A DNA stretch of 10,447 nt, taken from contig CALFBV010000142.1 of the NCBI GenBank assembly GCA_937951395.1, positions 1 through 10,447 of the forward strand. Reading direction: 5' to 3'. This document shows positions 1-6,040 of the stretch, in pieces. Below the pieces are notes generated by a model. The model searched no databases and was not told where the DNA came from. It saw only the letters and a program-made list of their open reading frames with translations. Every line of letters begins with the position of its first letter. Position 1 is the stretch's first letter. The translations under genes and the position numbers were made by a program. The DNA comes from an uncultured Rubritalea sp. GTDB lineage: Bacteria; Verrucomicrobiota; Verrucomicrobiia; Verrucomicrobiales; Akkermansiaceae.

Positions 1-251
1 AAGGATTTACCGTCCTCCACATGCGTAATCTCGGTCACCCAGTTCATCCATACCAGAGGCATGAGTCGGATTTTGTAGCTGATGACTTGTCCTCGCACCA
101 TGGAGTTATGCGAGCAGGTGAGGATTCTGAATTTCAGGTTCTTTGGGGTAATTTTTTCTAAGTTGGCAGGAGTGGAAAAGAATTCCCACGCCTCATTTAT
201 TGAAATAGGTAACTCCTGCTCTGAATTTATGATATGGATAGCTGCGCTCAT
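1..251 (-). CDS. SRPBCC-family ligand-binding protein, N-terminal part (cut by window edge)
   Basis: The minus strand reads open from an ATG at 251-249 to the window edge, giving 83 complete codons. The protein begins MSAAIHIINS and continues with WEFFSTPANLEKITPKNLKF (residues 22-41), then a G-x-x-I-x-Y-x-I segment near 54-61 and a W-x-x-W-V-T-E-I-T strand near 68-76. This pattern fits the START/Bet v1-like SRPBCC fold of the stand-alone 'ligand-binding SRPBCC' proteins (cyclase/dehydrase-like), usually about 150 residues long. The family binds hydrophobic ligands, but the substrate cannot be told here. The predicted protein is cytoplasmic, with no signal peptide in the visible part. There is no Shine-Dalgarno site before the ATG; the leader is A-rich. 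The gene is divergent from mraZ and is not part of the division cluster. Family assignment is by recognised motif only. Confidence 0.72.
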   Translation of the reverse strand, partial: MSAAIHIINSEQELPISINEAWEFFSTPANLEKITPKNLKFRILTCSHNSMVRGQVISYKIRLMPLVWMNWVTEITHVEDGKS

Positions 252-523
252 TTTTTCAATGTATACTGAAATTATGATAACAAAAGTATTTTTCTAAAAA
301 GGTTGATTGTGTGTAAGTAATCCTAGCCTCGCTAAATGTTGCTACAGGGTGGCAGGGTTAGCTCGTGAAGTATTTGTCAGAGGAGAGTATATTATTATTT
401 TGAGAGCTGATAGAATCATTGGATGTCTCGTTGTTTCTCTGGCTAAATTAGTTAATATAAGTTAATATACCGTATCAGCTTATAAAAAACATGCATAAAT
501 CTTTCGAGTTTATTGCTTTTTGG
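252..523. other. Divergent intergenic region without a convincing gene
   Basis: This stretch separates the divergent SRPBCC gene from the mraZ promoter. It is AT-rich and has no ORF with good coding character. It contains a tandem 10-bp repeat at 451-470, annotated separately. A weak imperfect stem is also possible: GCTAA 331-335 pairs with TTAGC 358-362, and TGTTGC 337-342 can pair with GTGGCA 349-354 only through several G-U pairs. I see no rho-independent terminator, tRNA or recognised riboswitch. It probably holds the promoter of the minus-strand gene and upstream control sites for the division operon. Confidence 0.5.
451..470. repeat. Tandem 10-bp AT-rich repeat upstream of the mraZ promoter
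   Basis: Two adjacent copies, GTTAATATAA and GTTAATATAC, differ only in the last base. The 10-bp period is about one helical turn, so both copies face the same side of the DNA. They lie about 55 bp upstream of the TTGACT -35 box. They could be a binding site for a regulator or an AT-rich activating element, or just simple sequence. No function is shown. Confidence 0.6.
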
Positions 524-553
524 TTGACTTCGAAGTGTACTAAAGTGTATCAA
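524..553 (+). promoter_or_regulatory. Candidate sigma70-type promoter of the mraZ operon
   Basis: TTGACT at 524-529 matches the -35 consensus at 5 of 6 positions. TATCAA at 548-553 matches the -10 consensus at 4 of 6, with an 18-bp spacer. Transcription would start near 560, giving a leader of about 34 nt before the ATG at 594. The spacer and -10 are covered by the 10-bp-spaced repeats at 532-558, as expected for a promoter repressed by its own product. Confidence 0.55.
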
Positions 554-558
554 TGTGA
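532..558 (+). promoter_or_regulatory. Putative MraZ operator: three direct boxes with 10-bp period
   Basis: GAAGTGT (532-538), AAAGTGT (542-548) and AATGTGA (552-558) follow one another with 3-nt spacers, a period of exactly 10 bp. The middle copy equals the MraZ box described in Mollicutes (AAAGTG followed by T or G, repeated with short spacers); the flanking copies deviate by one and two bases. In several bacteria MraZ binds short direct repeats in front of its own gene and regulates the dcw operon. The position between the -35 box and the transcription start fits autorepression. That MraZ binds here is inferred. Confidence 0.65.
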
Positions 559-593
559 TTCATAGGGAGCATAACGACACTGAAATAAGCCAG

Positions 594-1058
594 ATGAGCC
601 AAAACGAACATGCCTTGCAGGGCGATTATGAGCATAAACTAGATCCGAAAAACAGGGTCTCAGTTCCTGCTGATTGGCGCCAACTTGCCGGTGGTGGAAT
701 GTTGAGGTTACTTCAGTCTTCTAAGTATAAGGTGGAGGCGCTCAGGGTGTTAACTGAATGCGAATATGACGATATGCTGAAGACGGTGGATGGAATGGAA
801 AACTGGACTCCAGCTGAAAAGAAGAACATGAAGGGCAAGCTTCACTCACGCTGTCAGAAGGCAACCATGAGTGAGCAAGGTAAGCTCCTCATTCCAAAAG
901 CTTGGTGCGGAAGGCCAGGTTTGGAGTCAGGCGGGATGGTGAAATTAGTCGGAAGAGGGACGTATTTCGAGATTTTCAGCTTAGCGAACCACAAAACAAT
1001 GAAAGAAAGAGAGGATGCTGAAACGGCAAGACTCAATGAAGAGGTCGATTTCTTCTAG
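594..1058 (+). CDS. mraZ: Transcriptional regulator MraZ
   Basis: MraZ is a DNA-binding protein of the AbrB-like superfamily that forms ring oligomers and regulates the dcw operon, including its own promoter. The protein has 154 residues from ATG 594, close to the usual 140-155. The first SpoVT-AbrB half begins GDYEHKLDPKNRVSVPADW (residues 10-28) and contains the signature D17-x-x-x-R21. The second half starts near residue 88; at the equivalent position it reads S93-E-Q-G-K97 followed by LLIP, so its DxxxR motif looks degenerate. A GTG at 555 would give 13 more residues, but it lies inside the third operator box and upstream of the predicted transcription start, so I chose ATG 594. No Shine-Dalgarno site sits at normal distance; AGGGAG at 564-569 is 24 nt away. 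It is the first gene of the operon, 23 nt before rsmH. Confidence 0.93.
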   Translation: MSQNEHALQGDYEHKLDPKNRVSVPADWRQLAGGGMLRLLQSSKYKVEALRVLTECEYDDMLKTVDGMENWTPAEKKNMKGKLHSRCQKATMSEQGKLLIPKAWCGRPGLESGGMVKLVGRGTYFEIFSLANHKTMKEREDAETARLNEEVDFF

Positions 1059-1081
1059 CGATTTTTAAATTACAACACAAA

Positions 1082-2146
1082 ATGTTAAAACTCATACCAG
1101 TAACAGCTAACTCAGTAACCTCCCCACAGAGTGGGATGGGGGCTGTGCTGGCTGGGTGGTTCAGAAATGAGTCAATGGGGCCGAATGTGAGTTCTGGTGA
1201 AGGTGATGAAGAACTCGGTTACTATCACGAAACTGTTCTGCTAGAGGAGGCTATTCACTTTATGGCACCAGCTAAGGGTAAGGTTTTAATCGATGGAACT
1301 CTCGGCGGCGGAGGGCATACGGAGAAAATGTTAGAAGCTGGTGCTGCTGTATACGGTGTAGATAGAGATCCTGAAGCGCTTGCTTATGCAGGAAAGCGCC
1401 TGGCTAGATTTGGCGATCATTTTAGGCCGGTAAAAGGCAACTACACAGACTCACTCAAGCACATGCAGGAGCGCGGAGTAAATGGTGTGGATGGGATCTT
1501 AGTTGATCTAGGTGTCTCATCATGGCAGTTCGATGAAGCGGAGCGCGGGTTTTCTTTTTCAAAAGACGGACCTCTAGACATGCGCATGGGCGATGAAGGG
1601 GTGACAGCGGCTGATATAGTAAACAACTGGGACGAGGCTGATCTAAGAAAAATTTTCTGGGAATACGGTGAAGAGAAATCATCGCGTAAGATTGCAGCGC
1701 GCATCTGTGAGCATAGAGTGGCCACTCCATTTCTTACTACAACACAACTTGCGGAAAGCATTGAGAGGTGGTGCCCAAGAAATGGAAAGAGAATCCACCC
1801 AGCTACGAAAATTTTCCAAGCATTACGTATCGAAGTAAATGATGAACTCGGGGCACTCCGCGGCTTGCTAGATACCTCAGCAGAATTACTCAATCCAGGT
1901 GGGAGGCTCTGCGTGATCAGCTTTCACAGCCTGGAAGACAGGATGGTAAAGCGGTTCCTTAAGGCGGTGAGCGCGAAAGAGGTGGATAAGAAAGAGTGGC
2001 CAGCGCCGAGGCCGAATCCAGAATATCATTTTAACCTAGTATCAAGAAAGCCAATCACAGCAGGGGAAGGGGAAATCAGTAGGAATACTAGATCAAGAAG
2101 TGCCATCATGAGAGTGGCTGAAAGAGTGAAGTCAGTAGAAAATTAA
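1082..2146 (+). CDS. rsmH: 16S rRNA (cytosine-1402-N4)-methyltransferase RsmH (MraW)
   Basis: RsmH methylates N4 of C1402 in 16S rRNA, in the decoding centre, using S-adenosylmethionine; it acts in the cytoplasm. Family motifs appear in order: YYHETVLLEEA (47-57), the SAM loop DGTLGGGGHTEKML (71-84), YGVDRDPEAL (91-100), LVDLGVSSWQFD (140-151) with the GFSF and PLDMRM segment to 169, KIFQALRIEVNDEL (243-256) and CVISFHSLEDRMVKRF (277-292). The C-terminal NTRSRSAIMRVAER (335-348) is also typical. Most members have about 310 residues; this one has 354 because some 46 residues precede YYHETV. Internal ATGs at 1136 and 1175 are alternative starts, and 1175 would give a normal 323-residue protein. 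None has a Shine-Dalgarno site, so the start is uncertain while the identity is not. It lies between mraZ and the ftsL-like gene, as in most dcw clusters. Confidence 0.95.
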   Translation: MLKLIPVTANSVTSPQSGMGAVLAGWFRNESMGPNVSSGEGDEELGYYHETVLLEEAIHFMAPAKGKVLIDGTLGGGGHTEKMLEAGAAVYGVDRDPEALAYAGKRLARFGDHFRPVKGNYTDSLKHMQERGVNGVDGILVDLGVSSWQFDEAERGFSFSKDGPLDMRMGDEGVTAADIVNNWDEADLRKIFWEYGEEKSSRKIAARICEHRVATPFLTTTQLAESIERWCPRNGKRIHPATKIFQALRIEVNDELGALRGLLDTSAELLNPGGRLCVISFHSLEDRMVKRFLKAVSAKEVDKKEWPAPRPNPEYHFNLVSRKPITAGEGEISRNTRSRSAIMRVAERVKSVEN

Positions 2147-2172
2147 GAAATTTAGAATATAGGAATGTAAGA

Positions 2173-2177
2173 AAGGG
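2173..2177 (+). promoter_or_regulatory. Ribosome binding site of the ftsL-like gene
   Basis: AAAGG at 2172-2176 within GAAAGGGC lies about 11 nt before the ATG at 2189. It is the closest thing to a Shine-Dalgarno site at any start in this cluster and supports this start codon. Confidence 0.4.
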
Positions 2178-2188
2178 CAAAATCAGTA

Positions 2189-2542
2189 ATGAACGCAAAA
2201 AAAACAAAAAAGAAGAATTTTAGCATCAGTGAACTCGTCCTACTAGGTATCGCCGCTGTGATCCTGGCAGCTGGCGGCATCATGCATGTGTATGCATCTA
2301 ATCAGCAGATCGACATCGCTAGGAAAATAGACGCAGCACAAAAAGAGATAGATCAGTATTACGCAGGAGTGAGCATGACGAATGTGAAAATAGACAGGAA
2401 TTTAGACCGTTACCTCATGAAGGAGGATCTGCTGGCACGTGGGTCAGCCCTCAGAGAAACCGATCCTAACCAACTAGAAATAGTCAACCCTGGAGCTGAT
2501 GGAGTGGCGGCAAGAGTTGCAGTAAGAGTGGAAGCTCCGTAA
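2189..2542 (+). CDS. FtsL-like small bitopic division protein
   Basis: This 117-residue protein has a short Lys-rich cytoplasmic N-terminus (residues 2-10), one membrane segment at about 15-36 (LVLLGIAAVILAAGGIMHVY), then a periplasmic heptad-like region from about 38 to 85 that could form a coiled coil. The C-terminus carries no recognisable domain. Sequence alone does not identify it. Size, topology and position between rsmH and ftsI match FtsL, which pairs with FtsB and FtsQ and activates the FtsW-FtsI synthase at the septum. FtsL proteins diverge strongly, so the assignment rests mainly on context. It lies 42 nt after rsmH and ends 4 nt before ftsI. Codons 3-8 contain runs of eight and six A's (2197-2204, 2206-2211), a possible slippage-prone stretch. 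Confidence 0.7.
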   Translation: MNAKKTKKKNFSISELVLLGIAAVILAAGGIMHVYASNQQIDIARKIDAAQKEIDQYYAGVSMTNVKIDRNLDRYLMKEDLLARGSALRETDPNQLEIVNPGADGVAARVAVRVEAP

Positions 2543-2546
2543 AAAA

Positions 2547-4463
2547 ATGGATAGACAGACCTATAAAAGATGTTTGAGACTTTGCCTGATCCTTGTGGTC
2601 GGGCTTAGTGCATTATCGATTAGGCTGTATTTCCTTCAGGTGGTCGACGGCGAAAAATACGCTAAGAGGGCAGGTGATTCTTATGAAAAAACTTACCCTC
2701 TATTAGCTAAACGCGGTACGATTGTAGACTGCAATGGCGAGGTGATAGCGAAGAGTATTATTTCTAAAACGCTGATCGTGGATAAATATCACATCAAGGA
2801 GGTTAGAACGGTTGTCAGAGGTGTGGCATGTCAGGAGTTGAGCAAGACTACTGAGTGGTATGAGTGGGATGAAAAGACTCGTGGTCGAAACATCAAACTC
2901 CGTAGCCGTAAGCTTCTCAATAAAAGTAAGGACAGACAGTGGATCATAGATCGTCACCTAGACTATGCTTGTGAAGAGATATCAACACCTCTCGGGATGA
3001 CGAAGGATGAGCTGAAAAAGATGATAGGCATCAATGAAAGAAGCATGGCAGATAAGGTGATCGTAAAGGACATCGCTCCGGACATCGCTTCTAGGTTGAC
3101 TGATCTAATACGTAAAAAACGCATCAAGGGCTTTAGATTTACCGAAAGCATGAAGAGATTTCATAATTCTCCAGGCCTACTCACCCATATCACTGGATAC
3201 TCGACTCATGCAAAAGGTGATGATAAGCATGTAGGGAAAGCTGGTATAGAGAAGGCATGTGAAGAGCATCTTGCAGGCACAGATGGCTACAAGAAGGAAA
3301 TGCGTGATCTCTCTGGCGAGGTCATGCCCGCCCATAAGGGGAGCGTTCATGCTCCGATCAATGGCAACAATGTTCAGCTCGCGATAGATATGGGCATTCA
3401 GGCGATAGTTGATGAGCAGCTGGATGCGGCGGTGCTAGAATACGACCCAGTAAGAGCAACAATTATTGTCATGGACCCCAATACAGGAGATGTTCTCGGG
3501 ATAGCTAGCAGGCCTCACTATAATCTAAGAACCCGCGAGGGGATCATGACTAGCGAATTTAACTACGCACTTCAGGGTGAGTATGAGCCAGGATCCACTT
3601 TTAAGTTGGTAGCTATTGCAGCTGCGATAAATGAAAGAATCCGTGGTATTAATGATAAAGTCTGGTGTCATAATGGCTACTACAGAAATCCATCACCTGG
3701 GTTCAATGTAAGAGATGAGCACGGCAAGGGTTATCTAAAGGTCTGGGAAATCGCTAAAAAATCCAATAATATTGGTACCTATATGCTCGCAAAGCAAGTG
3801 GGCTACCGTAAATATATGGACTATGTTGAAGGCTTTGGTTTTGGTCAAGAAACTGGGATAGGGCTTGGTGCTGAAAGTGATGGTCTAGTGCGCGATAAAG
3901 GAAATATGGTAGATTTCTCTAGGTATTCGTTTGGCTACGCGCTCCGGGTCACACCCATGCAGATTGCTAATTTCTACTGCGTGATGGCTAACGGGGGGAA
4001 TCTGATGAGGCCACGAGTGATCAAGAAAGTGGAGAACTATCTCGGTGAGACAGTGGAGGAATACAAGCCTGAGATCCTTCGTCGTGTTATCAGCGAAAGA
4101 ACTGCGAGAGACTGTAGACAAGCTCTGAAAAGTGTGGTTGAAGAAGGCGGAACAGCCACGAGCGCAGATGTAGAAGGATACACAGAAGGAGGGAAAACAG
4201 GAACAGCAGAAATCTGGGATAATAAACTCAAAGCATACAGTAAGACGAGAAAAACAGTCTCATTCGCTGGAATGCTACCAATACAGTCTCCTAAGTTTGT
4301 CTGCGTGGTAGTGCTCCAAGAACCAAGAGCAAAGAAAGATTATAACTTTGGAGGCGGCACTGTAGCCGCACCGATCTGGAAGGAAACCATGAAGCAGGTA
4401 GCTGCTTACAGAAATTTAACACCAACTGAGGAGGTGAGTACCACCTTAGGAATAGCACAATGA
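2547..4463 (+). CDS. ftsI: Division-specific peptidoglycan transpeptidase FtsI (PBP3)
   Basis: FtsI is a class B penicillin-binding protein that crosslinks septal peptidoglycan with its partner glycosyltransferase FtsW. The 638-residue protein has a short cytoplasmic N-terminus, a membrane anchor at about 10-31, the RGTIVDCNGEVIA segment of the pedestal domain (56-68), and a C-terminal transpeptidase domain from about 275. All three catalytic motifs are present: S350-T-F-K353 (in EPGSTFKL, active-site serine S350), S406-N-N408 and K550-T-G552. No PASTA domain is seen at the C-terminus, which argues against the SpoVD/PBP2x type. Between the pedestal start and FRFTESMKRF (197-206) lies a stretch of about 118 residues, longer than in E. 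coli FtsI, with a basic, Trp-containing insert near 85-138. The start lies 4 nt after the previous stop with no Shine-Dalgarno site between them, so translation is probably coupled. Its last bases overlap murE (ATGA). Confidence 0.95.
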   Translation: MDRQTYKRCLRLCLILVVGLSALSIRLYFLQVVDGEKYAKRAGDSYEKTYPLLAKRGTIVDCNGEVIAKSIISKTLIVDKYHIKEVRTVVRGVACQELSKTTEWYEWDEKTRGRNIKLRSRKLLNKSKDRQWIIDRHLDYACEEISTPLGMTKDELKKMIGINERSMADKVIVKDIAPDIASRLTDLIRKKRIKGFRFTESMKRFHNSPGLLTHITGYSTHAKGDDKHVGKAGIEKACEEHLAGTDGYKKEMRDLSGEVMPAHKGSVHAPINGNNVQLAIDMGIQAIVDEQLDAAVLEYDPVRATIIVMDPNTGDVLGIASRPHYNLRTREGIMTSEFNYALQGEYEPGSTFKLVAIAAAINERIRGINDKVWCHNGYYRNPSPGFNVRDEHGKGYLKVWEIAKKSNNIGTYMLAKQVGYRKYMDYVEGFGFGQETGIGLGAESDGLVRDKGNMVDFSRYSFGYALRVTPMQIANFYCVMANGGNLMRPRVIKKVENYLGETVEEYKPEILRRVISERTARDCRQALKSVVEEGGTATSADVEGYTEGGKTGTAEIWDNKLKAYSKTRKTVSFAGMLPIQSPKFVCVVVLQEPRAKKDYNFGGGTVAAPIWKETMKQVAAYRNLTPTEEVSTTLGIAQ

Positions 4464-6040
4464 AATTAACAGAAGTCATCAAGAACCTAGATAACCCAGT
4501 AATCTCAGGAGACGCTGAAGTAGAGGTAAGTTTTCTAACATCTGATAGCCGCGAGGTTACAGAGGGAGCGATGTTCGTCGCGGTCTCAGGTGGGGTAGAC
4601 GGTCATCAATACATCGATAAGGCGATTGAGAAAGGCGCGGTAGCTATCGTCGCCGAGTCCGCTCCCACTCTAGAGCAGTCAGGAAAAGTCGCATGGGTGC
4701 ACACTAGGCGCACTGGTAAAGCACTCGCTGAATTAGCGAACACACTTAATGATTATCCATCTGACGCTCTCAAAGTAATCGGAGTGACTGGAACTAACGG
4801 GAAAACAACTACAACGTATCTGATCCACCATATCATGAAGGATGTGTGGAGAAGGGCGGGGCTGTTAGGCACCATAAAATTTGACGATGGCATGGGCGAG
4901 TCCGAAGCTACTCACACCACACCAGGTGCAGTAAAAATGCATCAGCTACTCAGACAAATGGCGAATAACGAATGCCGTGGCGTCGCCATGGAGGTAAGTT
5001 CTCACGGACTCCAGCAGAACCGTGTTGGTAGTGTGAACTTCGATGTAGGCGTGTTCTCTAACCTGACTCAGGATCATCTGGACTACCATGGTGATATGGA
5101 TAGCTATTTCCGCGCTAAGCTAGCGCTCTTCGAGCAAATGATAGCCATGAAGGAAGCGGGTAGCGAAAAGAAATCTGTAGCTGTAATCAATACTGATGAT
5201 AACTACGGTAAACGCATGGCGAAGGAGGTCGAAGAACGCATGTCTGTCTGGACCTACGGAATGAATGCTCATTGTGATTTTAAGTTTTCTAACATCCGTC
5301 AAACCTTCAAGGGGACGTCATTCCAGCTGGATGTAAGAGGTAAATCTTACCTAGTGCAAGTGCCTCTCATCGGAAAATTCAACGTTTATAATGTGGTTAG
5401 CGCCATCACTGCATGTGCTGCTGCTGGTATGAAAATGAGAGACATCGTGAAGTCTCTAACAGAAGCTCCGCAGGTGCCAGGTCGTATGGAGAACGTAGGC
5501 AATGTCAATGGTATGTCTGTATTCGTAGACTACGCGCACACACCAGACGCACTGAGAAATGCTTGTTCTACTATGCGTGAACTAGAACCTAGAAATCTCA
5601 TCACAGTCTTTGGCTGCGGTGGCGACAGAGACAACCTCAAGCGCCCACTTATGGGTGAGGCCGCAGCAGAGAGCAGCGACTTCTGTATCGTGACTTCAGA
5701 TAATCCGCGCAGCGAAGACCCAGAAGCGATCATTAAGATGGTGGAAGCTGGAATGCGTGGTAAAAAATATCACGTAGTGGTCGATAGAGCGGAAGCCATC
5801 GAGTCTGCAGTGAAGATAGCCAGACCAGGTGATGCAGTCTTGATCGCAGGTAAAGGGCACGAGACGTATCAGCAGTTTGCGACAGAGACTATTAAGTTTG
5901 ACGATAGAGCCGTAGCTAGAAGAATCCTCAGTGATCACCGCGTAGGTGACCTCAAGGATCGCTTGGCTAAGATAAAAGAACAGGAATCTACTTTCCATAA
6001 ATCACCTAGAAGAGAAGACGATGAACGCGACAAACGTTAA
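4460..6040 (+). CDS. murE: UDP-MurNAc-L-Ala-D-Glu:meso-diaminopimelate ligase MurE
   Basis: MurE is the cytoplasmic ATP-dependent ligase that adds the third stem-peptide residue to UDP-MurNAc-L-Ala-D-Glu. Visible features: N-terminal UDP-binding domain with TSDSREV (27-33), the ATP P-loop VTGTNGKTTTT (109-119), HTTPG (152-156), EVSSHGL (178-184), TQDHLDYHG (203-211) and the probable carbamylated lysine K220 in YFRAK. The C-terminal domain has DYAHTPDAL (357-365), GCGGDRD (385-391) and D414-N-P-R417, the motif that marks meso-diaminopimelate rather than lysine specificity, then GKGHE (464-468). The protein has 526 residues, slightly longer than usual because of a charged tail of about 35 residues after the RRIL segment. 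Part of this tail is encoded by the DNA that overlaps the start of murF. The start overlaps the ftsI stop as ATGA, pointing to coupled translation. Confidence 0.96.
   Translation: MKLTEVIKNLDNPVISGDAEVEVSFLTSDSREVTEGAMFVAVSGGVDGHQYIDKAIEKGAVAIVAESAPTLEQSGKVAWVHTRRTGKALAELANTLNDYPSDALKVIGVTGTNGKTTTTYLIHHIMKDVWRRAGLLGTIKFDDGMGESEATHTTPGAVKMHQLLRQMANNECRGVAMEVSSHGLQQNRVGSVNFDVGVFSNLTQDHLDYHGDMDSYFRAKLALFEQMIAMKEAGSEKKSVAVINTDDNYGKRMAKEVEERMSVWTYGMNAHCDFKFSNIRQTFKGTSFQLDVRGKSYLVQVPLIGKFNVYNVVSAITACAAAGMKMRDIVKSLTEAPQVPGRMENVGNVNGMSVFVDYAHTPDALRNACSTMRELEPRNLITVFGCGGDRDNLKRPLMGEAAAESSDFCIVTSDNPRSEDPEAIIKMVEAGMRGKKYHVVVDRAEAIESAVKIARPGDAVLIAGKGHETYQQFATETIKFDDRAVARRILSDHRVGDLKDRLAKIKEQESTFHKSPRREDDERDKR

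Noticed and set aside
82..297. Plus-strand ORF of 71 codons at the left edge
   Set aside because: It lies mostly opposite the minus-strand frame that encodes a recognisable SRPBCC protein, and its own translation resembles no protein family.
347..463. Small plus-strand frame from GTG in the intergenic region (about 38 codons, ends in TAA after the first tandem repeat)
   Set aside because: It has no ribosome binding site before the GTG, no recognisable family and no coding signal; it is probably chance.
1132..1180. Several TGGG motifs near the start of rsmH, like E. coli MraZ sites
   Set aside because: Their spacing is irregular (5, 16 and 23 nt apart), they are downstream of the promoter, and a better box array is present at 532-558.
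1441..1893. Long minus-strand ORF inside rsmH
   Set aside because: It is antisense to the highly conserved methyltransferase core and its translation is low-complexity Ser/Pro/Arg sequence without a family.
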